A stretch of 64,000 nucleotides of DNA from Tetracentron sinense (lineage: Eukaryota > Streptophyta > Magnoliopsida > Trochodendrales > Trochodendraceae), in NCBI GenBank assembly GCA_015143295.1, contig CM026574.1, positions 14,572,938 through 14,636,937 on the forward strand, in the 5' to 3' direction. Shown in pieces: positions 1 to 12,122 of the stretch. Positions within the stretch are counted from its first letter, which is position 1. Every line of letters begins with the position of its first letter. Under the pieces are notes generated by a model. The model was given only the letters and a program-made list of their open reading frames with translations, ran no database searches and had not been told where the DNA came from. The position numbers were made by a program, and so were the translations under genes.

Positions 1-288
1 TCATAGCCCACTGATGTTTCATGTTAGTAGATTATAATGTTGTTGTCTAGAGAATAGAAGGTCCCGACAAGAACGTTTGAGGCTTATAAGGACTATCGAA
101 ACAAGTGAAGGTAATGCATTTGTTTATGATGGTTTTTGTGATGACCAGTTGTTATTGTTTATCTAAACTCATAAAAAAGTTTAAATTTCCCGTAATTTTG
201 AAGGGCAAAGTCTTCCGCTGTGTGGTAATGACGAATGGGCACACGTCTCGGAACATGATTTTCTAAGGCACAGGTTCGGGGTGTCACA
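1..288 (-). mobile_element. LTR end (Ty3/Gypsy-like), runs off left edge
   Basis: Read on the - strand this starts TGTGACACCCCGAACC at 288. It then follows, with point differences, the start of the large LTR at 15968: CCTGTGCCTTAGG, a GTTCC-AGACG block, and GCGGAAGACTTTGCCC. The two are therefore the same LTR family in opposite orientation. Only the first 288 bases are in the window, and no coding part of the element is visible. The assignment to Ty3/Gypsy rests on the general look of such LTR starts and is an inference. Confidence 0.6.
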
Positions 289-2359
289 TCATCTCCTTTT
301 TAAAGGGATATTTTTTACTATAGTAAAAAGGAAAGTCTTCCTAGTTTTTTTTTCCCATTATTTTCTAGCTCATAAATTCTCTTATATGAATTTTTTTAAA
401 TCTTGTTTTTTTCTCATTTTATTTTGATTGGGGAAGATGAGAGCCCTTTAAGCCTTTTGTCAAACTATATATATTAATTGTGATACTTTTGGTTATAATT
501 AGAAGAAAATGTATTTTAAAACTTTTAAAACTTAATTTTCTAACTCATATATTCTCTCTTCTTTTTTTTAGATTAAAACCATTCAATGGAGGGGGGGGGG
601 GGGGGGGGGGGTGAGGTTAGGCAAGACGCCTACCTATTTATTAAAATGCCATTTACATCAATGGAGGGGACATGAAACCTTACCCCTAAACCGGCAAGCG
701 ATGAGGCATTAAAACTACTTAAATCATTTCATAATCTCTCTTTTTGGTCTTCCTTAAGAGAAATCAATAGTTAATTGGTGTCGACTACTTTATTCTTCTT
801 CTTCTTATTTCTCTTTGAAGTCATTGATTGAAAATTATCTTCTTCTTGGGGCTCTTCAATAAGAATACCGTCACCAACTTGTTTCGGCTCATCTAACATA
901 TTCTCATTTTGTTGGTTAGTCAATCTAGAATTTCTCTTGTCAAAAAAATCTTAGTGTAATTCCTTATGATCAGGTACTAGAACTGCATTAATGACATCAC
1001 CAAAATTATCTTGAGACAATGAGACATCACCTAACTCACTAGGCACCCTAATGTTTGGTGCATTAGAATCTTGGCAATTTTGATACTGAAAAGTTTTTCG
1101 ATCTTTTACAGTATAATTTCTATTGTTGGTCATCTACAATATTCATATTGGTTGCATCATCAAATCTAATAGAGTTTATCATACCTTGCTCTTCAAAGTT
1201 GAAGTCAATAGTTGAGAACAAGGTCTACAATTAAAAAAAAACCATAAATAAAAATATAATTTTATTGGTGGTGGTGAACAAGAATCCTTACTAGAGGCAG
1301 AGCATTTTGTATTTGCTATTTCTAAAGACAGAGGTAGTGGAAATTTTATGTTACCTTGATTTACGAAAATTTTGGTATTAAATTCTAAAAACAAAAACAT
1401 GCTTACCAAACATGTTCTACGCAAAAAGTTCAAAATTTTGTTTAAAAAAATTGGAAATAAAAGTGCAACCAAACTGGGCCTAACTAACTAATAGTAGATG
1501 AATGATATCATGTGAAAAAGAAAAATCTATGTTATGTACTCTATATGTTTGTACCAAAAAAATGTAATATGTTTGTCTTGGGTGATAGACTATACGATGA
1601 CACCTAAGTTTTACTAATGGTATAGTTTATCACTATTTTTAAGTTTCACTTCAATGAATAAATCATCAATTTCATCCTTCTTAGTTAGTGTTATTCTCAT
1701 TGTGAAATATGTGATTACTATTCTAAAGTTTTGCTTCAATGAATAATCCTCAATTTCATTCGCATTAAATGTTATTCTTTTCATTAAAACTGACTTTTAT
1801 GTTATTGTAAATATGTGATGGATGTCTTTCTAAGATGATCTTGCTCTCATTATGCTACATATTGCTACTTTTTCATTTTGGTGAATCGAGTTGTCTAAAT
1901 TTCACTTTCTCTATTGATTTGACAGTTCCCCTTTTACTGATGTGTCCTATTTGTACTTATATATATGCAAATATTTGAGTGATTTAAATTATGTTTTTAA
2001 AATTGAAGCAGCTCAATATGAGCTCAATTTTTAGGTTTTTTTATTTAAAAATCAAAGCAGCTCCATGTGATCAACAAGATTTTTGCGTTTAATAAAGACT
2101 AAAACCCTTATGTTTTGGTTTTCGTTCAGGGTGTTTGCTTGATCTAATTAATGAGCAAATCATACTCATATTTGTTATTTCCCTTATTGTTGTAAGTTCC
2201 ATGTGACTCAAAAAATAGTTTTGAGAGAGCTAATAAAGGTTCTCATCCCCATGTGCTATAATTAAGAGCACCACTAATGTGTGTGGATGAGTTGGTTAAA
2301 TTACAAACCCTAATTATCTTGTATTAAGTTAAATTCTTTGAGAATCCTAAAAAAATGTA
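289..2359. other. AT-rich intergenic DNA, no gene seen
   Basis: No convincing coding region. The stretch holds a run of 21 G at 591-611. It also has a rough direct repeat around 1640-1770, where the phrase cttcaatgaataa followed by tcaatttcat occurs twice about 100 bases apart. Short open frames at 951-1133 and 1179-1472 have no family signature and low-complexity composition. I treat them as chance. Confidence 0.5.
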
Positions 2360-2615
2360 TAGTACCCTGTCATCCGTTGAGTAGTCAAACTCGTAGGGAT
2401 TAACAAGAGAGAATCCGAGTTGAGTTGAATCTCATGGTGCCTAACACCTTCCTTAGTTTATAATTGAACCTCGCTACACTACCCAAATATCTGGTTTTAC
2501 AAACTTAATCATTTTGTTCTTTTATTTTTTTTAAAGTATTCTTTCAAAGATGACAAATCACAGCTCTTTATAATGATTGGTGGTGACTCTGAATTCATAT
2601 GTTAATTTACTTGAA
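2360..2615 (+). mobile_element. Relic of an LTR retrotransposon LTR end/leader
   Basis: The phrases gaatctcatggtgcctaac, ACACCTTCC and ggtggtgactctgaatt in this order resemble the LTR end and leader of Tat-lineage Ty3/Gypsy elements. The assignment is from memory of such LTRs and cannot be tested here. No second LTR or polyprotein is visible next to it. Confidence 0.35.
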
Positions 2616-3399
2616 TAACTATAAGAATGACCTTATTTCATGCATTGTGTATGAAAATCCCTAAAGCATGCTATGTTATAGAAAGTCTAAGGGTTTATCA
2701 AACTATCAATAGGAATCTATCAAGGTACTCCTCTCTCACCTCACAATTCATGTCTTCTTTATTGGATAACATAGAGAATCATTATTCCATTCATTGTATT
2801 CGACTTGCAAGATGAGCATCATCAATCACTCACCTCCTCTTCGTCAGTGATGGTATTATTATGACAAAGGCATCTATGAATTCAGTTGCAAATATCAAAG
2901 ATTTATTGCAATTGTATTATCGAGTACTATTTAATCAAAATATCAACGACACGATATCAAATAGTGAAAATTCAACGAGTTTTAGTGTCTGACAAATACC
3001 TTGATTACCCTTCATAGTTTGGTAGATTAAAAATGACAAGTTTTGAATATATAAAGGATATGAGATAATCTTGAAGAAAATCCAAGGTTGGGAAAGATCA
3101 ATGTTAACTCAAAGTCGAGGGGGCGTTCTATTGAAGGCACTAGTCTAAGCTATTCCATCATGTAGCATGAGATGTTTTAAGTTTCCAACTTAGTAGTGCA
3201 CAAAAGTGAATTCAGCCATGTCTCATTTATGATGAAGACAACATAGTAAGAGCATAAAAAAACATTAGGTAGGGGTGAGAAAAATGATTTTAATCAATCT
3301 CTTCTATCTAAACAAGGTAACATCTTCTCCTTAATAATCAATCCTTGTAGGCAATTGAGTGACAAAGGTTATATATTACTCCCAAAACATCATTTCTAG
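2616..3399. other. Unassigned intergenic DNA
   Basis: Nothing identifiable. A 62-residue open frame at 2627-2815 has no recognisable motif and no homologous look. The part after 3050 may be the degraded upstream part of the LINE relic that follows. Confidence 0.4.
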
Positions 3400-4030
3400 A
3401 GGCAAAGAGAGGATATAATCTATTGTGGGGGTGGAAAAGTATATTGACAGGACGAGAAATTCTTTATAAATGTGTTAGATGGTATGATAGGATTAGCATG
3501 GCTACCCAAAAACAACTAGGTGTATGCTTAATATGGTTTCAGAATTCATTGGTCATTTAGAAGGGAGCTGGAATGAGCAATTGATTCTCAGTTTTATTTC
3601 CAACATTGAAGCCAAAGATATCTTGAATATTTATATCATCACCAAATAGGTAGTCTGACCAACTAATATGGGATTACTCATCGGTGGGGTGCTTTACTGT
3701 AAGATTGGCATAACACTGTCACATCGATTTTAAGAATATATACATAGGATGTTGCCACGAGATAATCATCAACTTCAGAAATATGGAAGTCTATATTCCA
3801 GTTTTACCCAAGGTGTAATAATTTCTACTGAGTTGTGTGCATATGATGTTGTTGTTTAGGAGACTTTATTTGAAAAAAAGTATTGTTTTGAAGCAAATTA
3901 TCCTTCTTGTAGAGAAGAAGCCGAATCATTGATTCATATGATTATACATTGTCCTATTGCCGAGGCAGTGTGGATTGGATTGAGGCTCATTCATTTGATG
4001 GATGGTGGGGTTGGATTGGGTTAGGTTGGG
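3400..4030 (+). mobile_element. LINE relic, reverse-transcriptase zinc-binding region
   Basis: Broken frames on the + strand read like the C-terminal part of plant L1-type ORF2. A stretch like GSWNEQLI..IEAKDILNI is followed by a zinc-binding region with a Cys, then EAESLIHMIIHCPIAEAVW at about 3890-3975. This matches the zf-RVT pattern of a Cys pair, an His, a Cys-Pro and a Val-Trp. Stops and frameshifts are frequent, so the copy is dead. The 3' side passes into a G-rich tract. Confidence 0.6.
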
Positions 4031-4050
4031 TTGGGTTGGGGGAGGGGGGG
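4000..4050 (+). repeat. G-rich TTGGG repeat tract
   Basis: Repeats of GGGTT/GGATTG followed by runs of five and seven G. Several G-runs of three or more lie within 50 bases, so the + strand could form a G-quadruplex. The unit is not the plant telomere unit TTTAGGG. Confidence 0.6.
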
Positions 4051-4174
4051 TGGGGTATGTGAAGATGATGAAGAACATAATAGATGTTAATAAAAATCTC
4101 ATTCATTGGTACTTAAGCAAGCATCGTATGAAATGTGTTGCTATCCTAAAATAGAAAAGACTTTGAAAATTTAA

Positions 4175-6277
4175 TGTAACACCCCGAGTTTTAAAAAAAG
4201 CCCATGACCCGACCCATAATTCATGGGTCATCCATTGCCCCAGAACTCGAAGAGTTATGATAAAAATTAATTAGATACTTTATTAAAATTAAATTCTCAA
4301 CTCAGTCCGTAGTCAAAATTACACATTTCGTTATCATAAATTAAAAATCATATTAATCAATCTATAATGTCATGTGTAACAATAACAATCATAATCAGAT
4401 TATCATCATAGAATATCTAATAAAATAATATTACCAAAATGAAAGGCTCATAAGGTTGAATTAAGTCTTATAGACATCAATCTCATTCAACATAACAACT
4501 AAAAGAAAATTAATAAATTTCAATTATTAGTTCAACTTATCACTACATTCAGTAGTTCAATCTGAAACACAAATTAATAGTGAATTTCACAAGCCCACAA
4601 GCCCAATAGAAAATCAACCCACATCAAAAATCATAATGGTGTAATAAATGTTATAAGAATACATTTTTTTTTCAAAACAATGCAATGTAAGAATTTCTAC
4701 GAGAATAAACCAAATCATTTTAACTATACACTCACAGTTACACTAAAGACTTTCTTTCATCTGAATTCGTATATTAATGTGACTCGATATTTTCTTATCA
4801 GCTCGGCCTAACTTTATAATACACACAGCAAAAGTTTTTTCGAGAATGTTTTGGGCTTTTTACCCTAAGGCACTGAGACCTTCTTGCTTACTTTAGGAGA
4901 TTTTTCCTAGGGGATCTCTTGGACATGTCCATATATATGTATTCAAAAAAAATCCATGACTTTTCATTCTCATTATTATTTTTTAAATCTCAAGTATAAA
5001 CACTTTAAATGTATTAATTATTATTTCCTTAAAAAAAAAAATAGACTCAATGAGATTTGCTAAAAAAAATATTAAATATTTTAAAGTTCATGATTTTTAA
5101 AATAAAATAAGATAATTTTATACCTAAGTAATGATGTTAGAAACAGTAAACAGAGAAATGGTTAAGTCCAAGAATTATTACTAACTAATATTAAATCCAA
5201 TTGTAATAAAATCATAAGGGTTTTAAAGCTATCTCATATATATACATATATATTACAAGTAAAATTTTGAGAATTTTTAAGATAGCCGTTCATACATAAA
5301 ATATTTAATCTAACAGAGTTATAGTACTGCAAGTTCTGAAATCTAGATTTGAACACATCTCACAAATAAATAAACATTAAATTGAATATAACTTAGAATT
5401 GTATGTATGAAATTAATGAGGTTTTAAAGAAGACAGATTAATACACCTACAATAATAATTTTAAGATATTATCCAAAGAAAACCATTGTAAGAAAATTCA
5501 CTGAAACACTGTTAATGGAATTTGGGAATGCAATTTATAGCACGACCCCGCAAAATGCGTAACTAATTAAAATACTAAATTATCAAGAAAAATCTAGAAA
5601 AAATAAGAGTAATTTTAATCAATTATGACTTTTTTTCAATTAGCCAAAGTATTATATCATACACATATAAGAAGTTACACATATTTCTCTCAATCATATA
5701 TAATTTCTAACAAATTCTATAAAAAATAAATAATATCCACAAAATAACTTATCAATCACTAAAAAATTATTAGAAGAATATTATGACAACTTTTAACAAT
5801 AACATGAATTTTAAACTAATTAATTTTAGTAGAATAATATTTATTTATTAATTATTAATCAAATACACATCATGATTTAGGATCTAGGTTAGATTCCTAA
5901 CTCGTTTTCGCCTCTCGAAGTCTTTGATCTTGAGTCTTCAATGACGTTCTTCTCCATCTTCTTGATTTCTTCCTTGTACTATAAAATTACCAACATGAAT
6001 GACTTCTTAAGTATAGGGCTTTAGAGAAAATATGAAAACAAAAGAAAAATCCTACGTATGGAGTTCGTCACACTCCTCAATTCGCTCAACCCCCATTTAA
6101 TCTTTCCCCGCTTCCTTATCCTTTTAAATTAAAACCACTACTCAAAACTCAAAAGTGTATGAGCTTGGCTCAACCAATTCTCTAGTAAGGACTTTCTTTC
6201 TTAATTCCCCACAAGGGGTGAGTAGGTCCAACAGTCCCAAGGCTCAAAAAGCCCAAAATTAAAATTGTATTATTACA
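4175..6277 (+). mobile_element. Solo-LTR-like block (2.1 kb)
   Basis: The block begins TGTAACACCCCGAG, the typical start of a class of long plant Ty3/Gypsy LTRs, and can be closed at ...TTATTACA. Near the end it has ggggtgagtaggtccaacag and gcccaaaattaaaa, also familiar from such LTR ends. No open frames are inside, as expected for an LTR. The 5-base flanks (tttaa / ttatc) match poorly, so the right border is uncertain. It is probably a decayed solo LTR. Confidence 0.5.
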
Positions 6278-7428
6278 TTATCTCAAATGAAATTCACGTT
6301 TATATCAAATGCATCATGATGCAACAACATTAAATTAAGAGGATATTCGCGAGGTTTCAAGCTTGACAAGTCTCCATCTCCGACTGGTTGATGTTGATTA
6401 AAAAACAAACATGTGAATATATTTGTATGTGGTTGTGAAGTTTTTCCATGATTATGAGTCTCCTAGTGGTTGTAAAGTTTCTCCATGATTGTGAGACTCC
6501 TATTCATTGGGAGCTATAGGCTATTATGAGAAATATATTGCTAATTTGTTAGATGATATCTCATACACAGAAGTAACTGCTATCACGCATTAGCATTAAT
6601 AAGGAAGCTCACAATATGACCTTGTAAGGTTGAAAACATTACAAGTTAGCCTGATTCTACAATAAACTAATGTTTCTTTTTCATTCAATCCATGTATTTC
6701 TGGAGTAATATGGAATTCAATTTTTTAGGAATTAATAAAGTGATATCTAAAATTACTGGGACTTTTTTTTTTTTAATCTTATCCACTTCATACCATTGTA
6801 GTCCCAATAATGGATTTCTTAACAATGTCAACCAAACAACAATATAGGATAAAACAAATTTTAAATTCTTTTATAATAGTAAAACAATTTTCACCCACCC
6901 CTCTAAGATAGTAAAAGTGTACTCACCCCTCATTAGGGAAGGTTTTAAGATCATCTCCTAGAGAAGAGAACTTCCAATGGACTGTATAAGTTTCTATTAA
7001 GTGAGGTGATAGGAGGGTGCTCTCTCTCACTAACTACTAACCTAAATGAATGATACCAACGCCCCATGGGATGTGCAAAATCATAACCCACAAATATTCC
7101 ATGCTCAGGATGTCAGCATTAACTCCTTAGGAGTTAGGATTAAGAGCAAATCCTCCACCCCATAACCGGGTAATTTTGTACCCGGACCGCACAAGGAATT
7201 GAAATGCAACCAGTGTTCCTCAATTTGTCTAAAACCAGAGTTAGGTTAAGTCGAGGGGTTTAGAAAAAGTAATAGGACACTTGTTGCGTTTTTGTTGTGT
7301 GAGCCGGAGTACGAAATTGTCTACCCAGGATTTACATTCCTTAAGGTTCATGCATCTCTTTAGGTTTTTGAAAAAAAAATGCTGACATAGTAGGGGGGGA
7401 GGGACAATTGCATGTTAGGGTTAGGCGC
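6278..7428. other. Intergenic DNA with short repeats
   Basis: No gene seen. At 6432-6508 a roughly 45-base unit containing gaagtttttccatgattatgag occurs twice in tandem with changes. The rest is AT-rich with no element borders that I could close. Confidence 0.4.
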
Positions 7429-8583
7429 CCTGTCATAGAACGCTTGCCAACCAAAATGACTAGCTACTATGGGGACGTGGGGGTTCGGGGGCGTAGCTCC
7501 TGAGAAATTTGTATTTTGGGTAATGGCTCCATCGTGGTCATAAAATTTGTTGAAATGCTATTGAGACCGTCTAGGATGGAGACCACCTCAAGATCAGTCC
7601 ATCTTGGTCATAAAATTTGTTAATATAGCATTAGGGAAATGCTATTGAGAGTGTCCAGGGTGGATACCACTCCGAGACCATTTCCATGTGCATTCCGTTG
7701 GGTGGAACGTGCGTGCCTCCCTTGCTTGACACATGCCAATTTTTATAACCCATTAACTGTGGCTAAGATTCACTCAACCCTAGGGTTTATACATCTACCT
7801 TTGATTTTTTTTAAAAATTAAATCTCGAGTTAAGAAATATTAACTAAGGTTAAAAAGGGTTAAAATGGACACATGGATACCTAAAGAGTCAATCCCTTTA
7901 TATTATTATACATTATACATACAAAATAATTTACAATTTTTTTTGGGGGGCGCCATTATATACCAAAATAAGACATCATGTATTTTTTTCTTAAAAATAA
8001 TACCTATATACTAATAGGTTTGAAAAAAATTTGGGGGGCCATGGCCCCCCATTGCCCCTGGCTACTCTCACATTAATGACCCATCAACACCTAGTACATG
8101 GATGGTGTGAGACTAAATATATGCGCGTGATAGGTTCTCCTGCCTAAATCCTGATGCCCTCGTTAGGGGGATCCACCCTTTGGATCCCATGTGCTATAAA
8201 TCTGTCTCAACCCTTGATTTTCTTGGGTTGGCTTTGATACCACTTGTCACAGAGCACTTGCTAACCAAAATGACTAGCCACATTAGATGGTGCCTACTCC
8301 CACACCAATGGCCCAACAACATGGTTGGTGTGGGACTAAACATTCGCGCGTGACATGCTCCCATGCCTAAATCCCTGACGCCCTCGTCAAGGGGATCCAC
8401 CTTTTAGATCCCACACGCCATGAATCCGTCCCAACCCCCAATGTCCTTGGATTGGATCTGATACCATTTGTCACGGAGCGCTTGTCAACCAAAATGACTA
8501 GTTACTTTAGATGTTGCCTACTCCCACACCAATGCCCCAACATTTCCTAATACATGACTGATGTGGGACTAAACATGATATCA
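7429..8583 (+). repeat. Tandem 223 bp repeat, three units, first unit interrupted
   Basis: The phrase beginning tgtca-a-agcgcttg and continuing aaccaaaatgactag recurs at 7432, 8247 and 8470. The last two are 223 bases apart, and the unit also contains gatgccctcgt, ggggatccacc and tgtgggactaaac. The first unit is split by a 590-base insertion. The third unit is partial. No coding potential was recognised. Confidence 0.7.
7471..8060. mobile_element. hAT-like insertion with 8 bp TSD
   Basis: The insertion interrupts the first 223 bp repeat unit. The flanks are gctactat (7463-7470) and gctactct (8061-8068), 7 of 8 alike. The right end reads ggggggccatggcccccc then attgcccctg; its reverse complement begins CAGGGGCAATGG, a common hAT-type end. 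The left end (ggggacgtggggg) is similar but decayed. No transposase frame is present, so it is non-autonomous. Confidence 0.6.
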
Positions 8584-8999
8584 TTTTTGGTTGAAATGTA
8601 ACTAACATACACACTCTCTAAACACACACAACCAGATGTAAGGTAGCCGCTAAGATGCCATAATGATAAGTCCAAGCAACCACTCCAAATGGTCTATCTG
8701 AAGTGTGAGTGACAGCTCGCTAGAGAAAAAGGAAATGACATTTTTTTTTTTTTTTTGGAAATGAGGGTATCCAGGCCTCTTAGAGCACCTGACTATTCCC
8801 CCTCCCCAAGGCACACGCACAAGGTAAGACGGGATTACTCCCTGAGGGTGGCCAACAGAGGGAGAACTGTAAGTACACATGCGCAGGTTAGAACGAAGCA
8901 CAACTCAAAAGAAGAATCTGTAGACAAACACGCGCGTTGGATCCTGCTTTCTGGGAGGAACTATAGGCACATGCGCAAGTTAGAACGAAGCGCAACGTA
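8584..8999. other. Region upstream of QCR6, with T17 tract
   Basis: A long T run at about 8740-8757 is followed by ggaaatgagggtatccagg. This resembles the poly(A) tail side of a short retroposon on the - strand, of the same kind as at 36408. The stretch then leads into the presumed promoter of QCR6. A clear TATA box was not seen. Confidence 0.35.
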
Positions 9000-9093
9000 A
9001 CATGAGTCAACAAAGTCTTATTGTAGTTTCTATGGTAAAGTACCGCAAACCTAAAGCCCTCTTTGCGTTCTGAATCTCCAAAAACAAAAAAAG
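9000..9093 (+). other. QCR6: Probable 5' UTR exon 1 of QCR6
   Basis: A plausible first non-coding exon ends ...acaaaaaaaG with a strong donor GTAAGC at 9094. Just upstream are aaacctaaagccctc-type sequences, similar to the AAACCCTA boxes of many plant housekeeping promoters. It is followed by gtttgaattc-rich sequence of the kind seen in leader introns. The link to the exon at 19374 is an inference from splice signals; no transcript is available. The true transcription start is unknown. Confidence 0.45.
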
Positions 9094-9492
9094 GTAAGCA
9101 TCAGCATTCAAAACATTTTGCGTTCTTTATCATTAATCAAATCTAGCACATACGGAACCTAAATTCCTGCTGTTTCGATCTGCAATTTAGGGTTTGAATT
9201 CCTCAAATTTATTTCCATCTATCTATATGTTTATTTCTCTGTTAAACCTCCGATTTTGTTTCGGTTTTGATTTTCATTTGATGTTAGTGAGCTTTACAAC
9301 GAAGCAGTTTAGATGGATTCTCCGAGAGAGCGGAGGATTTGCAAATCGGTTTTGCATCTGGAAGAAAATTGCAGACAGAGAGAACATGACAGTTAAAATG
9401 TTAAGAAATTTCATGTTGGATCGGGTAGATAGTTTGACTATGCTTCTGAAAATTGAGGCATTGATTTTTAGAGAAATTCACTTCTATGTATA
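9094..9492 (+). other. Start of QCR6 intron 1, no element seen
   Basis: This is pyrimidine-rich leader-intron sequence. An open frame at 9194-9529 (111 codons) has no recognisable domain, and its last part enters the neighbouring LTR. I do not call it a gene. Confidence 0.4.
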
Positions 9493-10626
9493 TGTTAGGA
9501 TCCTGAATCATAACAAGGAAAAACAATAATGATCATTTTGAGAAGATCAATCTCCTAAGAATTTAGAGGTTTATTTTTTGTTACTTTTCTCAAAGAATTA
9601 CGCCTCTTTATACTTCTTCAAACAAGAGACTTGTCCTAAACTTCCTAAAACTAAGCATCTTAAGGATCTCTACGACTAATTAGAGTTTGAAATAGGTACA
9701 ACCTAAAAAAATAGCAAAATAATAATAAAGGATAAATTCCCCAACTTTCTATTTCATTACTGCTCTCTAAAACCAACCTCCTATTTCTACTAAGACTCTT
9801 CTACGGGCAGTTCGTGGTGGAGAAGGAAGGTTCCCAACACTCCCTCCCTTTTAAAGTACCATTGTCCTCATGGGTTAAAAGAAGGAAATATCTTAATTAG
9901 TGATTCCAACGACTCCCATTCGCTTATTCTTCGTTAGTCAACGGTTGCCGTACTCCATTTTTTTCTAGTATAAAGTCCTCCAACATAACAAGTTGTGCCT
10001 CGTAACAATGTCCGGGCGAAAAATTTTCATCACAATTCCTATTTCCAACACTCGTAAATCTCTGCTAGAGTGAGCCGTTTGGGAGGCAGTCCCCTGCCCT
10101 TGGAGGTGAAGCTTGGAAGTCACACAATTCCTTCCCTTGCCCTTCGAAATGCCGGTATATTGTTTTCTTCATCTCTCTAATTGCATGATCTAATTCCCTG
10201 CAAGTTATTACACACGATGGTGCCATCTCCATTGAAGTAGAAGCGTGTTTCTTCGTAATATGCTTTGATACCAAATTGTTAGGATCCTAAGTCGTACCAA
10301 GAAATTATAATAATGATTGTTTCAAGAAGATCAATCTCTTTAGAATTTAGAGGTTTTTTATTGCTTCTCTCAAGGGATTACACCTTTTTATTCTTCTTCA
10401 AACAAGAGACTCGTACTAAACTTCCTAATACTAATGATCTTCACATACTAATTAGAGTTTGAAATAGGCACAACCCCAAAATATAGTAAAATAACAATAA
10501 ATGATAAATTTCCCAAAATTTTCTATTTCTATACTACTCTCTTACGTAATCTAGTGAAACCAGCTTCCTATTTCTAATTGGACTCTCCTACAGGTAGTCA
10601 ATGGTGGAGAAGGAAGGTTCTCAATA
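9493..10626 (-). mobile_element. Miniature LTR retrotransposon (TRIM-like), - strand
   Basis: Two LTR copies of about 350 bases lie in the same orientation, at 9493-9839 and 10277-10626. Read on the - strand each begins TGTTGGGAACC or the like and ends GGATCCTAACA. Directly inside the 5' LTR (the one at 10277) is TTTGGTATCAAAGC, a primer-binding site for initiator tRNA-Met. Directly before the 3' LTR is a polypurine tract (aaaagggagggag, plus-strand 9840-9855 read in reverse). The internal part is only about 440 bases and keeps a ruined gag zinc-knuckle region (NCDENFSPGHC-like). No polymerase is present. This is a deletion derivative or TRIM-type element. Confidence 0.8.
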
Positions 10627-10873
10627 CTTCCTAAAACTAAGGATCTTAAGGATCTTCACCTACTAATTAGAGTTTGAAATAGGTGCAACCCCCAAAAAAG
10701 TAAAATAACAATAAATCCCCAAAAAAGCAAAATAACAATAAATGTTATATTTCTCCAACTTTCTATTTTTATACTACTCTCTTATGTAATGTAGTAAAAC
10801 CAACATCCTATTTCTACTAGGACTCTACAGGCAGTCAGTGGTGGAGATTGGAGAAAGAAGGTTTCCAACACTT
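10627..10873 (-). mobile_element. Third partial LTR copy of the same element
   Basis: Repeats the LTR text (actaaggatcttaaggatct, attagagtttgaaataggt, ctactctctta) in the same orientation as the two LTRs to its left. It ends at tttccaacac. It has an internal repeat of caaaaaagcaaaataacaat. It abuts the previous LTR, which suggests recombination or insertion of a related copy. Confidence 0.7.
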
Positions 10874-11700
10874 CACCTCAAGTTGGTCTAGCAGATGGTG
10901 GTGATCCTGACGATAATCTCTCCAAACTTCGTTGAAAGGTTCAGTACGTGAGTACCAAATTCAGTTCTAGTGGTTGGTAAATCATTCACTAAGGTTGCCC
11001 GAATCGTTCCTAGTAAGTTGCTTCATGTTCGGATTGAAGGAGGAGATCCGAGTGGGAGTTAGAATGCTCCAACCCAACTACTTTGGGCAAGCCTTCACTC
11101 TCGCTCTAATGCAAGAAGAGCCATAGCCACATGACTCGATGCCTAGCAATAACTCCAAGGATGGGGGACCGCATCCCAAATGGCTCACTCTAACAGAGAT
11201 GTACGAGCGTCGAAAACAGGGATTGTGTTTCAATTGTGATGAAAAGTTTTAGCTCGAACTTCATTGGAAGGCTCAACTTGTTATGTTGGAGGAGTTCCAA
11301 ATCTGAATAACTAATTAAGGTGTTTCCTTCTTTTTACCCTTGAGGATATGGGTACTTTAAGAGGGAGGGAGTGTTGGGAATCTTCCTTCTCTATCATTGA
11401 TTGCCGTAGAAGAGTCCTAGTAAAAATAGGAAGTCGGTTTTCCTGGATTACGTAAGAGAGTAGTGTAGAGTAGAAAGTTGGAAAAATTATCCTTTATTGT
11501 TATTTTGCTATTTTTTGGGATTATACCTATTTCAAACTTTAATTAGTAGGTAGATATCCTTAAGATCCTTATTTTTAGGAAGTTTAGTACAAGTCTCTTG
11601 TTTAAAGAAGTATAAAGAGGTGTAATTCTTTGAGAGAAGTAATAAAAACCCTCTAAATTCTGAGGAGATTGATCTTCTCAAAACGATAATGTTGTAAAAT
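10874..11700 (+). mobile_element. Oppositely oriented related LTR element fragment
   Basis: An internal region on the + strand encodes a broken gag end (YERRKQGLCFNCDEKF, a CCHC zinc-knuckle start). It continues to a polypurine tract (agagggagggag) and an LTR starting TGTTGGGAATC at 11372, which can be followed to about 11693. It is the same family as the 9493-10626 element but head-to-head with it. The 5' LTR is missing or replaced by the inverted copy. Confidence 0.7.
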
Positions 11701-11924
11701 GAATTTTTTTTCACTATACTATTCATCCGTGTTAATGGAAGTGATCTTGGTTGCCTCATTAAAGAGATGAAATGGAATCTTAATTTGTTAACTGGAAAAT
11801 GTGGTTCATTAGCTATCTGTATATTTCGTCTATGGTTCATTTGAATCAATTTGATGCTGAAAATTGGTGGGATATTGGCTGGCGTTGATAATAGGAAGCA
11901 ATGGTTTTAGATTAGTAAATGTTT

Positions 11925-12106
11925 GGGGAAAATAGATTTACACCCCATGAGGTTTGACGAAAATACACATAGACCCCCTTAGTTATTAGAAAATATAGTA
12001 GGTACCTTATGTTTCAAACTAATTGACACTTAGACCCTTTCCGTCAGTTGACCGTTAGTCAACAAGGCAGACCTGCTGATGTCATGCTAAAAAGTTCAAA
12101 AAATGC
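11925..12106 (+). repeat. Left terminal inverted repeat of the Mutator-like element
   Basis: Pairs with 18990-19170 over its whole length, with scattered mismatches and small indels. Preceded by the 9-base target duplication taaatgttt. Confidence 0.85.
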
Positions 12107-12122
12107 CAAGTTTACACCTTAA

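Noticed and set aside
4000-4050. Interstitial telomere repeat
   Set aside because: The unit is GGGTT/GGATTG, not the plant TTTAGGG, and is too short and irregular.
9194-9529. 111-codon open frame after the QCR6 leader
   Set aside because: No domain. It has intron-like composition and enters an LTR.
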